From positions 52,193,659 to 52,257,658 of the forward strand of contig CM049313.1 of assembly GCA_026874595.1 (NCBI GenBank): a stretch of DNA of 64,000 nucleotides, given 5' to 3'. The stretch's first letter is position 1, and every line of letters begins with the position of its first letter. The DNA is from Sipunculus nudus (taxonomy: Eukaryota; Annelida; Sipuncula; Golfingiida; Sipunculidae). The notes under the pieces are model-generated. The model saw only the letters and a program-made list of their open reading frames with translations. It made no database searches and was not told the origin of the DNA. Positions 1 to 11,092 of this stretch are shown one piece after another. The position numbers and the translations under genes are program-made.

Positions 1-410
1 TGTTAATGTATAATTGATGTATATATAAGTCTGACCTGGGCATAGAAATCACAATATGCTATAATTTGGTTCTTTATGGTCACTTATCCTGACAAATCTC
101 GTTTAGTGCTTGACCCTACACTTGTTGATTTTCTCAGGAGATTGTATCCTTATTTTAGTGATTAATACTGATGAATGTCTGTTTATAATGTTGGCTTTTT
201 TATGATGTACCTAGCCTCACGTCATCTGTTTAACGAGATCACACACTGTAAAACGGTACTGGCACTTAAAACCATGTGGTGCAGACAGAAGGGGATTAAA
301 ATATTATTACACTTGAAAATGGAAAGTAAGGGTTATATATTTACAATATGTATTTCACAACAGGAATATTTATTATCGAGGAATATAATTTCTATTTTAC
401 ATATGTAATT
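1..410 (+). repeat. Dispersed repeat R1, copy A
   Basis: This stretch recurs, diverged, at about 40.90-42.0 kb and 49.76-50.26 kb. Shared landmarks are a 'cttgttgatttt' block, then 'gattaa..tgatgaat..ctgttt', then 'cagacagaagg.gatta', in the same order and orientation in copies A and B. A 77-codon ORF falls inside it (175-408), but its frame is not maintained in the other copies, so I do not call it a gene. The window edge cuts the repeat. No terminal repeats or coding capacity are visible, so the class is unknown. Confidence 0.6.
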
Positions 411-492
411 ACGCCTCAATATAAAGTCATGGCAATTATGTCACACAGAGCAAGCCTATTTTTTTGGTCATGACGTATTCATGTTTTTTTCT

Positions 493-625
493 ACCCCCCC
501 CCCCCCCGAAAAGTACCCCCCCCCGGACAATTACCCCCAGACAATTACCCCTCTGGACAATTACCCCCCAGGACAATTACCCCCTGGGACAACTAACCCC
601 TAGACAACTCCCCCCAGACAATTAT
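493..625. repeat. C-rich minisatellite, unit about 16 bp
   Basis: A poly-C run is followed by about six imperfect units of the form GGACAATTACCCCC. The units vary mainly in the length of the C run and in one or two substitutions. The array is strongly strand-asymmetric (C on the plus strand, G on the minus) in an otherwise AT-rich region, so it could form i-motif or G-rich structures. That is inference only. Confidence 0.85.
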
Positions 626-1550
626 TGGTCTTAATTGTGTCAACATATGATACTATTATAAGTACTAATTGACGAATAACTCTGAAGAACATATCACTGA
701 GGAGGAAATGATTGGTTAATCTTTGCGTAAGCAACGTGTCAAAATGTATATACATTAGATCATCACCGTTCCTGAGTTCCATGGGGATTCAAGAGAGCCT
801 CAACAGTAACATACTAATACAACAGGTTGTTGAGTTTGTTATTTTACCAAAATAAGGTATTCCTTGTTGCCTGTTATGCGTTTTAATTTTATGCAAAGGT
901 TGAATGTAAAAGAAATTAAAAAATCGGGGACAGAGTATTGAGTTTTGGTGTTTTTTTCAATTAAACATATACCTGTTATGGCATCAACAGTAAGGTTATA
1001 CCAATGACTTTAACCACATTTGACATTATACATATAATTTTTTTTCAGACTTAAGGCCAGCAAACAATCTATATTTCATTTCATAAGTGCGGTCTGAATG
1101 ATTAAGTTTGACCTCAGTGTTTCTAACTGCGGTATGATAAGGCCATATAATTTACCCAATGTATTCTTATGTTGGTACTTGGCGGCCTGGAAGACAGTGA
1201 AAAAGCGATTTCGGCCAAACTTGTTACATCATAATCAGGAAAATTTACAGACGATAAAGATATTTAGTCTTGCCAAAAAGCAAGTCAAGAATGTAATGAC
1301 AATAAAAGATTGCCTTTTAGGCAAATTACACTTTTAAGAGCAGAGGTAGGAATGTAAGACGATTTTGATACATTTATCTAACACACAAAATGATGTTTTA
1401 CCGTCCCGTCCTTTTCTGATATCTTATCCACATTATATATAGATGATCCTCACGATCATTGCATCATATCAATTTTAAGGAAAAACAATTAAATTACGCT
1501 GGAAAATAGATCTCAAAATTAAGCTAACAATATAAAAGAACAGTACACTG
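626..1550. other. AT-rich spacer, nothing recognised
   Basis: Only short ORFs without recognisable motifs are present. It lies between the C-rich minisatellite and the DIRS-like relic. It may include the lost 5' part of that element, but no reverse-transcriptase core motif can be read. Confidence 0.5.
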
Positions 1551-1554
1551 AGTT

Positions 1555-3500
1555 AAGAGGGACTAAACAACCAAGTGGCTGCAGTTCAGGGTTATTTGAG
1601 TCATGTTGCCCGGCGGTAACAATTTGGCATGCAGTGTACAGGCAATTAAAGTTGAAAAAATTAAACAGAAGATATGAATCATTGAAATATTTTAAAGGGA
1701 AATTGTTATGCAAAAAAGTGATTATCAGATGCAGCTAAAGCAGACTAAAATTGCTGGAGAGATAATGCACACAAAATCTGTTAATCAATAAAATAAAAGA
1801 AAATCAGATTTAACAGTTCAAACTGTCCACAGCTAAACTAAATGGGGAATGTCTGGGTAATGATAAAACGAAGGCTTTATGTTCCCAGACAGAGGCAGTT
1901 AAGCACATTAATGTCCTAGAATTATTTGTCAGTTTTTTTTTTTGGGAGGGAGGGAACTGTAAGCCTCGTGTAAACATGCTGCAAAAAATCATATTAGGCT
2001 GCTCATTGACATCACAACTGCAGTGGTGTATTTAAGCAAGCAAGGGGAACAAGGCATGGCCTCAATAGGTTAACAAGACAAATATGGGCTTTGTGCCTTG
2101 AGAGAAATATATGGGTTTCAGCCGAGCATGTGTCAGATGTAGAAAACACAGAAGCAGCTAAACTTTATAGGACGTTTAATCTCTAACACGGGATGGCAGC
2201 TTAATCCCATGATCTTCAAAGAGATAAGAAATCTCTATCTATTGATCTGTTTGCTTCTAGAATCAATCACCAGATGTCTAAATAAATATCACTGAAACCT
2301 GATCTCTTAGCTATGTCAGTAGATGCTTTTTCCATTGAATTAACTGATAATATTTTCTATAAATTTCCCCCTTTCAGAATACTTATACAGGTCTTAAGGA
2401 AGCTGCAAATGGATCAAACTAACGGGATACCTTGTAGAACAAATCAACCATGGTTTCCGAGGGCCATGCAGATGCTAATAGACAAATATAGAATACCCCC
2501 ACGGAGCCAGAATATAATTCAGTTCCAACAGGATTTAACCAAAGTACATCACCAGCCAAAAATAAAGCTCCTGATATTCCACTTGTCAGGAGATCAATGA
2601 AAACGCAAACAGTTTCTTAAAGAGCTTCATGTGTCATCATCCAGTCATGGTAAAAAAAATCCGCAAATAAACCATGTAGCTCTGATCTCAAAAGATGTCA
2701 TAGCAACTACAGTCAGAGGATCTGGATCCCATCTATCCCACTTTAGTTGAAGCTATAGCCTTTCTAGCCATCTTTATCATGGTCACAACGTGGGTTACAT
2801 TGCCTTAAACACAGCCAGATTTCTTCTATCTTCACTAATCCCACCTTTTAATTGGATAGTTTTTTTTTAAATCCCCCTCATTCCAATCAGCAGGTTCCTT
2901 GAAGGTGGCTACCACCTAAGGGCATTTATCCCTAATACAAACGTCTCCTGGGATGCTAAAGTTTTTTTTTTTTCATTTATAAGCAAGCTCTTGCCATTAC
3001 CAATAAAGGACGTGACACCTAAGCTGCTGATGCTGCTGTTACTGGACACAGGGCTCAGTAATTTCATTTGCGTTGCACCAGTAAAATCAAAATCACCTTG
3101 TCCAAAATAAAAATTAGAAGAGGGGACCTTGTGAAGCAGAATTTCCCTAGGAATGGTCAAGCAGAAGTTATATCAAAAACATATGTCCCAGACAGGAGGT
3201 AATGTGTTGTAACAGTAATAAAAAACATCTAAATAGGCTAAAAAGCTCAGAGGAGATAAAACAAAACTCTTTATCAGCATCAATACACCACATTTAGCAG
3301 TATCTAGTGACACTATCCCAAATTAACTTTACACAGTGCTGATATCGATATGAGCATTTTCACACCACTTAGCTACAACATCTGCCGCATGCAGAATGAA
3401 CATGAACAATTTTTTTTTCCTTAAAAAGCAGGGTTTTCTCGGTCAAGTTTTTTTAATTACTACAACCAACAAATCTCCGCAGCTAACAGCCTAAATTGAT
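1555..3500 (+). pseudogene. Degenerate DIRS-like retrotransposon (RT end, RNase H, tyrosine recombinase)
   Basis: Reading across frames gives a DIRS-type pol in the right order. About 1,603 encodes CCPAV, typical of the RT-to-RNase H connection. About 1,903-1,923 encodes HINVLEL, the RNase H strand motif. About 2,126-2,156 encodes HVSDVENTEA, which in DIRS elements reads H.S...N..AD. From 2,313 an open stretch encodes VDAF, FPPF, a PW.P motif near 2,450, and the following ID..R segment. The tyrosine recombinase follows: NTAR near 2,808, a region of the T.K...LLLL..G type near 3,020, and FNYYNQQ at 3,452-3,472, which covers the place of the catalytic tyrosine. Many stops and frameshifts separate these pieces, so it is dead. 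The RT palm domain, gag and split-direct or inverted termini are missing or unrecognised. Known of the family: DIRS elements integrate with a tyrosine recombinase rather than an integrase and make no target-site duplication. Ngaro, PAT and DIRS1 subtypes cannot be separated here. Confidence 0.82.
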
Positions 3501-4340
3501 GCACGTTTTCTGAAACGTGAGAGGTGAGACAGAAATCCCAAAATTACACAAAACTAACCTAATAATAAGTTTGATGTGAATTCTGTAGATCCTTGAGTCG
3601 GCAGAGAACATATGCCCTCCCTTGTTTGTCTATCAATGGGTAGTTCTCCCCATACGAATTATCACACTTGTGCATCTCTTAGTTCTGTCTCATAGGAACA
3701 GTGGACTGACGCTCCCTCATATTATCTAAACAAACTCAGGTATTTACAGAATTCTCACCAAACTTCAACTTAGGCAAGTGTTGATTAATTTTGGAATTAT
3801 CTTTTATAACAAGAACCATAACTCTGCAGTTTCATTGGACCAGAGGTAAAAGAGTTACCCTCTATAAACAACATATGTACCTCAAAATCACTCGAGTATA
3901 ATACTGTATAATATAAACTGATAAAATATAATACATAATACAGATATCATAAATCTAATTACACACCCGGTAAATGGTATAACGAAAAGCGCATAAAATT
4001 TAAAAAGACGGACAGTCTAAATAATCTCCTTCGATGTACTTAATGAATTTTGAAAACAAATGCTACTGGGACAGACAAAATATACGGGAGAAAAACCCTA
4101 CGAGAAACAGATCATAATCCCGGGTTATGTAGTATGCCACAATACCAATAAAGCTAAAAATCTAAAGAACGTTTAATTTATTATGTGATTAGCTGTATGT
4201 ATTGATTTGCACAGTGGTTCAAGTAACTTCCTCCTATTTTGTAGGTTCAAATGGCCTTAAATTCGGAAGATTGAGTCATGTATTAGGAGAGGTTAGTCTA
4301 TATATTTTATGGGACAAACACACAAAATATTTTTATGTAG
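3500..4340. other. Spacer after DIRS-like relic
   Basis: No coding motif is readable after the recombinase segment ends near 3,500. The 3' terminus of the DIRS-like element probably lies here, but no inverted terminal or internal complementary region was identified. The stretch at 3,895-3,990 is very AT-rich. Confidence 0.4.
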
Positions 4341-4562
4341 GAAACGAAGAAGTCGTTGTTGAGATCATTGGTGACAAATAAACCTGTTGAGCAGTACAAA
4401 ACGGGTCGCAAAGTTCAAACAGATAAAGAACGGTTGAACGATACAGTGGCCGATCAAATAATCGAAAGGGTGGTCAGAGCATCATATGAACAAAACAGCG
4501 TCCTGAGAAATAGACTCTTAGACACTGGTGAAAAACTATTAAAGACTGTAATAAATAATTGA
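4341..4562 (+). pseudogene. NADAR-like C-terminal segment, probably part of a LINE ORF1
   Basis: An open frame follows a splice-acceptor-like 'ttttatgtag' and runs to a TGA at 4,560-4,562; the first in-frame ATG is absent. The predicted peptide has the sequence KTGRKV, then an alternating basic/acidic helix, then YEQNSVLRNRLLDTGEK. This matches the NADAR pattern G..V, KF.QN..L...LL.TG. NADAR domains (YbiA-like N-glycosidase fold) normally end soon after with a W-G motif, which is missing here, so the domain is truncated. About 360 bp downstream an endonuclease domain of a non-LTR retrotransposon begins on the same strand. NADAR-like modules occur in some metazoan retroelement proteins, from memory, so a LINE ORF1 tail is the favoured reading. 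An orphan last exon of a host NADAR gene is the alternative. Confidence 0.45.
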
Positions 4563-4924
4563 GACAGGTAAAACGATACCAATGCAAATTTAAAATCAAA
4601 GGGGCGAGGAAGAAATGTGTTCGATGAAATCTTGATAAGAGTCTGGAATTTTGAAATAGTGAAATTCAGGGAAACAAAACCGCCATTTTCAAGTGATCAC
4701 TCATGTTTATTAATCTACACTATCATTATTAATATAACATCATGATATACATGAATATATAGTTCCAGAAGGAGATGAAAATAATGATCATTAATCCACG
4801 AATGGTGAAAAGTCTGAGAATTGTTTATGGTTGTACAATTTCTAACAAATTATTGTGTAAATGGTTTGTAAGTGTAATAGAGATCTGGCATATATAGCTT
4901 TAACACATATTTTGTGTTATTTTG

Positions 4925-5600
4925 CTAGCTTAAATGTTAACGGCCTAGGAGGTAAGAATTAACATCGAAAGATTTTTAGATGGAGTTTAAGATTCCATTA
5001 AGGTTTTACAATTTTACAAGAGTCATCTTCTGAGCATTCGATATAAAATATATGGACAAATGCGTGGGGCTGAAATATTTTATATCACATGGTACTTCAA
5101 ATAGTAAAGGTGAAGCCATTTTGTTTCCTATTCAATGTGAAAACAAATTTGAAGTGAAGATTGGAATTTGGAAGATATTTGTTTATTTTGTTGAATATTA
5201 ATGAGCAAAAGTTTAAATGTTAACTATTATGCACCAACTGTTGATCATATACATGATCTTCTAAAATTCCAGGAATGAATAGAATCGCATCTATATTTAA
5301 TATGGATTGATTGTACCATTATATTGTGTGCTGATCTGAACACGTTTTTAGATCCTGGATTTTGATAGATGTCCTGTTTTTGTACAATGCTAGGACAAGA
5401 ACTGCACAGGCTATAGTAAATATGATGGGTGTGTTTAAAATTGTTGGCAGCAGGAGATTACTTAATATAAAAAAAGATGGGCGTGCCCACACGTACAAAA
5501 TACGTTCTAAGAGTTTACGACCTGACCTTTTACTGAAAAACCATTTCGACCAAAACCATGTGTGTTGCTTCACGATCAGGAAAGGCTACGGAAGACGAAG
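4925..5600 (+). pseudogene. LINE endonuclease (EEP) domain relic
   Basis: Translation across frames reads as an apurinic-like endonuclease of a non-LTR retrotransposon. LNVNGL near 4,930 is the strand-1 N-G-L motif. LQESSSEH near 5,020 corresponds to the Q-E-T/S catalytic motif. A W.N.WG stretch and S.HGTS.SKG lie near 5,050-5,115. NYYAPTVD near 5,223 is the Y-A-P motif, and an 'ADLN..LDPG.DR' segment at about 5,330-5,370 corresponds to the GDFN motif with the glycine lost. The end of this domain falls in a 97-codon ORF (5,362-5,655) carrying MMGVFKIV and HTYKIRSKS, which match the MM..L.LVD..R...HT/YTW region. Frameshifts and stops are numerous. No reverse-transcriptase motif follows, so the element is truncated or interrupted. 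The clade (CR1/L2-like) is a guess. Confidence 0.68.
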
Positions 5601-5659
5601 GTATGAAAGTACTTATGTCTTACCGTTCAACGACCACAGGCCTAGATTAATTTAAGATG

Positions 5660-6240
5660 TATTAGGTTTCAGTGTATGACCAAAAATTGTTTAATTGTAT
5701 TTCATATTGATTGATGTATCACAAAATGCATATCATAATGGCATTGGTTATCAAATTAGTAATACAGGAAACTATTTCAGTGAAAGGAAATGTATGTTGA
5801 ATAGATAAAACAACATCTTAAAGAATCAAACACATTAGGTATAGTTCATTTATTGTTAAGACATGAGAGAGCGCAATGTCGGACACAAAAATATTGAAGG
5901 AAACACAGTGTTAATTTAACCCATAGATGTCTTAGGTTGTTCTTGATAATTTATGAAAGATCATATAATTTACCACTTGATAAGACTAAACGAAAAGACA
6001 AAACAAAAGGACAAATCCATTCGCGCAAAGTTTAAAATTATGTCAGTATTTTTTTATCAATTCTTATAAAATAATGTGCAAGGAGTTGTCAGTCCACCCT
6101 GCTATTATTTGGGCAGATATATTGTTCGAAAGTAATTGCTTTATCACAGTAGACGACGCCGTGTATATTCTCTGTACCTTGTCGGAACTTAATATTTATC
6201 AGAGCGCCTTGCAAGGATACAATTATTGATATCAGTATGT
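5660..6240. other. Spacer upstream of duplicated block Z0
   Basis: No gene is visible. A short stretch near 6,080-6,110 ('gcaaggagttgtcagtccaccctg') has a look-alike at about 23,475-23,500, so the receptor-locus duplication may start slightly upstream of the block annotated at 6,240. Confidence 0.4.
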
Positions 6241-8110
6241 AATAAATGTTTACCGAGACATAGACATTTGGCTCTTTCCATCACTATAGACCAGATCAAT
6301 CTTCTTTGCCCTTTGTTCATTCATGAATGTCCAATGAATCAACGATCAAATTAGTCTTCCTGCAGCTTTCTCGAGGAACGGTTCCCTTTGGAGGAGATGT
6401 TTTCTTTTTAATCTGAGCGACTGAACCGGTAGGAATGTGGGCATGCAATGGAAATCCCGGGGACATTTACCAGAGATTTATCGGAGAAACCCATCCAAAT
6501 CTACAGAAAGATCTGAGAGGCAACGATTAAGTTTTATTTCTTAAGGCTTTAGGGAGTTTTAAGCCCGATAAAATCCAATGAATAAGAGGGAAAAAATATT
6601 ATTAGTTAATACTGGCATTTGTGTTTGCTTCAAATAAAGTGACAAGAATATTTTTTGATCTAAAATTATAAACAGTGAGACAGGTGTAAATTTTCGTATA
6701 TATTTAAATATTATTAAAAAATATTTGATTCTTGTTTTCCTCCCAAACCATACTTAACTTATTTTTTATGAAGAGAATGTTCATTATTAATTTTTGAATT
6801 TCCTCTATGTATAAAGTAATGTATTTAATAAATGTAAATTTCATCGTTTAATACATTTAAACATAACATATTCTATAATAGCTTCAAACCTGACGCAAGC
6901 ACGTTATTTGGTTCTTCTTGTGAAATTCTGATAAACATTATGGATATAAATAATACTGAACAATACAGAAGAAAGACATTTTAAAGCCTAGGCAATGATG
7001 TAGGGTACTTCCTATACATAACCTGTCAAAGTGTCCCAGTGATAGTTATTCTATAAGATCAAAATATAGACATAGGCGCTTAATTGTTTATAATGTAGTA
7101 TTTCTTATAATGTTATCCATTTGATCAAAGGTGTAGGAAATAATGTTGCATGATTCATTATTTTAATTAATCTGCTGGGTGTAAAACGATAACATGCTTT
7201 CTTATCTTTATATGTCATCACTATTTTTTATAAAGATTCATGATGGTCGAGGTTAAAGGTCGATAAACCTCAAAAAGTCATATGAGGATTTCTTAATTGC
7301 TACATGAGGTTGAAATTGTTCTCAAAACTCTAAAAGAGAATCCCAGATGTGAGATAAACAGATTTCTAGGCAAGAGGTCATCAGACATGTTCTTGAGAAC
7401 AATTTAGTTCATTAAAGGTTTAAAGTGGGGAAATGTCACCATCTTAAATCACATACTTTAGCTCCAGTTGCCTCTCCAATCGTCATATCATGTAATTGTA
7501 AACTTGCTTTTCACATGGTGCTTGCACAACACCTGTATATGAACTGCTGCGCCACTTTTTTATTCTTTCAGCACGCAAAAGCTTAAACCGAACACGTCTG
7601 AGACAGCATTACTGATATTGAACCTATTAACCTACTTCCATAACTGACTGTCCATTCTTGAGATACAGGAGAATGAAAATCCCAGTTAGGTTGTATGTGA
7701 AGACACATATTTAATTTACCCTATTTGTCACAATACAAATTAAGAGAAGCTACAATATATAAACAAACTGATTCCCTGAAACGTATGCCAAAATAACTAA
7801 GTTAGAAAACGTTTACAGCTGACAGAAGGACAGCAATATATTCACCCACACCCTTATTTCAAACAAACTTCTCCCTGTCCCCATGCCACTATCGATTTAA
7901 GTCCTTCGTGAACAGGGCTCTCCCAGCAGAAGGAATGAAAAATCACTGAAGCTGTAACTAGCCAATCAAATGGTTGAGTCGGGTGTTGGCGCCTTTTTAT
8001 TTATATTGAAGTCCAGAACAGATGTTAAGAGAGGAAGACGGCCTCGCTGCTTATAAACGCACCAGTGGCGGCTGTGTTACAACAGGCGGGCTATATGCAA
8101 CAAAAGACAA
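6240..8110 (+). repeat. Duplicated receptor-upstream block, copy 0 (Z0+P0)
   Basis: This block matches the DNA upstream of the intact GPCR at 62.8 kb. Shared landmarks in order are 'cttctttgccct' (6,302), 'tgaaccggtaggaa' (6,422), 'gggacatttacc' followed by 'agaaagatctgagagg' (6,460-6,520), 'atggatataaataatac' (6,940), 'aaaccgaacac' (7,585), 'gcaatatattcacccacaccc' (7,831), and a promoter-like segment at 7,960-8,010. The same order is found at 28.86-31.33 kb and 56.27-61.56 kb. No receptor coding sequence can be read in the 1.5 kb downstream, where one would expect it from the intact copy, so the unit is probably non-functional. Confidence 0.78.
7962..8010 (+). promoter_or_regulatory. Promoter relic P0 (CCAAT + TATA-like)
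   Basis: CCAAT at 7,962-7,966 and TATTTATA-like sequence at about 7,998-8,006 align with the CCAAT and TATA boxes of the intact receptor promoter at 61.39-61.43 kb. Flanking sequence also aligns: 'gtccttcgtgaacagggctct' upstream matches 'gtccttcacgaacagggctct' in the intact copy. This is the best-preserved paralogous promoter, although no open receptor is attached. Confidence 0.6.
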
Positions 8111-11060
8111 ACAATATTAATTATTTGTCAAACCATAATATCAAGCATTGTGGCATTCTTGGAAATATTCATCTATACAAATATGCAAGGTACAGAAATT
8201 ATTACCATATGGATGAGTGAAATTATTGGACATTTAGTGTAATTTGTAGTTTCAAAGAAAGTGATAACATTCATTTTTTTCATACTGCGCATGACTTTTA
8301 TCTGATAATTATATAAAAATGCATGACAGTATAATAATAATTCTTATTAATATTTATTCTTTTTTTTAGAAAATTAAAATTTGTCACTTAAAGGAAACGA
8401 GCAATCACGACTTTATGATATCTGTTTAACATCATTATGAACCAAGCATCGAATATAGATTAACTGGTCAAGAATGAAAATAGCTCATTAGACATTCTTA
8501 TTTGTGGCAGAGATTAATAAAATTGTGTTGATAATAAACATTTTCTTTTTAATGTTAACACCAAAAGATGTTCCCTCCGGAAAATATCACGCACAGCGTC
8601 GATGATATGCAATACCTGTGATCATACAGAAATATAATGCATATATACAAGGTGGTGTTTACGTTCCTTTATAATGAAAATATATATATACATTTGCTGT
8701 TATAACCTATATAACACATTTCAAAACATACATGTTGACTGGTTTTACCTTTATTTTAATAAATGTCCCTCTGTTAAACATTCTCCTCGAAGAGTTATCA
8801 CATATAAATATTATATCCATATTACACTTTTTCATTGCTATTTAATATTATGGCAGCTGCCATCCTCAACGTAAAATTAATCTAATTGAGATTAAGCAAA
8901 AGCTTGAGATGTTCTAAATTGTAGGGATACGATTGCAAATAAAGGTTTCGTTGTAAGTGCAAACTTAAAACGTTTTACTAAGTCTTACTTGAGATTATAG
9001 AACACATTCCACCATGTGAAACATTTTTTTTTGAATATCATGAATATGTTTCAACGCTTCTCATCAAGAAAACCAGATGTGCGTCTCATATAGTGAGGAC
9101 GATAATGTCCGGTGACCATGAACTTAAAATTGTTGCTTATTGTTTTGTAACCGTATACAGTTGAGTTCTTAAGTTATATTGGAAACATACTTGGAAATGT
9201 AAATGAAAATATATATTTTCTGTAGGATATTGTCTCAATAAGATATGCACAACTATTCGCAATGTTTACATTTGTTTTGTTGTGCTGTGCTTTTGGCAAG
9301 AACTTCATGTAATGGTTTGTTTACCTGGTCAGTGATGGTGTTTATATATGCGAACCGGAATGGGACGCTGGCGCATTTAGGTTTCGATGACCTTTGACTG
9401 GTGACTGTTGTTGAAAGCATAATGGATAGGTTGATATGAGGCAGACATGACAGATGAATAAAATGTATCTTTCATCAAGCACTTGAATTGATATCTTCAC
9501 TGCTTACACACGATATCTCCTTCCAATTTCTAGAAAAAAAGGGGCAAGTTTACAGGGGTCATTGAAACCTGCATAATCTAACTGGTAACTCTGGCCTGAT
9601 GGAATTTGCTCCAGAGGTGGGTAATATCTGTGTGTGTGTGTTCTACTAGCCTATATGCTTTGTCAAGGTATCTTGGATCATGCTCATGGCCTTTATGGAA
9701 ATCAGGAGGCTATCTTTAGGCGTTGAATGGATAGGAGAGCCAAGTTCCTGTTTCGGTATAGCACCCTGTACTCTTGTATAAACCTTGCTACGAGTATCCG
9801 GATCAAGCTTATTTAAAGTTTCCACTACCTGCACTACTAAAGACATTCTGAGTTGTGATACATCGGACTATTTGTTTTCAAACATCTTAACACCAAGGTA
9901 TGTATATTAAAAAAAAACGAATCCGAACTCTAGAGGAATAGTGGCTGCTCAAATGAATTCATTAGACCAAATGAGTTCATCTGACAAGACAAATAATTGG
10001 GGTATCAGGTGCGAGGGAGCTATGGACAAATGTAATGTTGACACCACGTTTGGTCGGGTATAAACAAACGTCTACTTACACACAGCTGGCAAATTAAGCT
10101 TCAACATTTGACTTACCTTAGAAACGTTTACCCTAGGTAAACGGTGCCCATGCAAGTCCGACTATTCAAAAGGTAAGCATAAGGTAAGCAATCAGTTAGC
10201 TCACTTTCAATGGAACTGTTGTTTGTTATATGTCTGAAGCATTAGCCTCTCAATTAAGCATTGAAGAAAATGTACAACTTAAGGGTCGTTCAAACCACAT
10301 CGAATGATCTCAGATTCAATATACATTGCAAACAAAGAGTGAACTGCATATACCTATCTTAATTCGCATAAGTCTTCTGTCTATACTTGTGCAAAAAGCA
10401 AGCAGATAATTTCAGCTGACTACAATCAATCATGCCCTAGTCAAGTATGCAATTAATAGTATGTTTAACATGCAATGGTTAACAGGCAAGTCTATGCAAA
10501 TATTTACAAATTACATGCATGGATGCGAAGCAGCATGCGAACAACTCAAACAAATACAAAAAGTTCACTATCTATTGCAGTAACAGTCCCGTTGTTTAGA
10601 AACACTTTCGCAGCTCCACCTCAGGTTTTCGCGGCTGATCAGGCCGTGCCTATGTCCAGCATGAAGAGCCGATTCTTACACAAGATTATGAAGTTGGCGC
10701 TCTCAATCACATACAATGAAGAAACTACAATACAGCACAAGGCGGAAGCACAACAGTGACAACACAGTAAACAGGAAACATGTAACAGTTGAAATAATCC
10801 TGTTTGGATTATTGTCCACGTGGCCACTTTTGTTTACTAGCAGGTCATCCTAGTAAATCAGGAAAAGTCTACTTTAATAAATTGAAAGCTTTAGTGAGCT
10901 GCATTCCATTGATGATTGCAAAAAGGAAATCTTATATGATGCTTTGATGTATTTATAGTTAGAAAAGCGTGGTTATAGAGCACAGCGGAAAGCGGAACAG
11001 TTTTGAATGCTCTTAAAAGTTCATGCAAAAACACCAACTGTACATGCGTATGAGTGTGTT
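8110..11060. other. Mostly empty region after P0
   Basis: No receptor remnant, mobile-element protein or RNA gene was recognised. A 66-codon minus-strand ORF (9,646-9,846) has a protein-like composition, with helix-like L-N-K-L-D and D-T-R-S-K-V segments, but matches no family I know. It lies 1.2 kb inside the minus-strand side of the candidate LTR at 11.09 kb, so it could be an unrecognised retroelement fragment. A short palindromic 'ttaccctaggtaa' occurs near 10,128-10,140. Confidence 0.35.
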
Positions 11061-11071
11061 GAATCCTCCCG

Positions 11072-11089
11072 TCCTCACTCGGGGCACCA
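11072..11089 (-). other. Candidate retrotransposon primer-binding site
   Basis: On the minus strand this reads TGGTGCCCCGAGTGAGGA. It begins with the TGG expected to pair with a tRNA 3' CCA end, and it lies three bases inside the presumed end of the LTR at 11,093. The exact donor tRNA cannot be named from the sequence alone. Confidence 0.5.
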
Positions 11090-11092
11090 CAA

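Noticed and set aside
175-408. 77-codon ORF on the plus strand
   Set aside because: It lies in repeat R1 and its frame is not kept in the other copies.
8110-10000. Receptor coding remnant expected downstream of promoter relic P0
   Set aside because: I compared the expected interval with receptor motifs and could not find a credible match; only a weak resemblance to the splice-acceptor region near 9,510 was seen.
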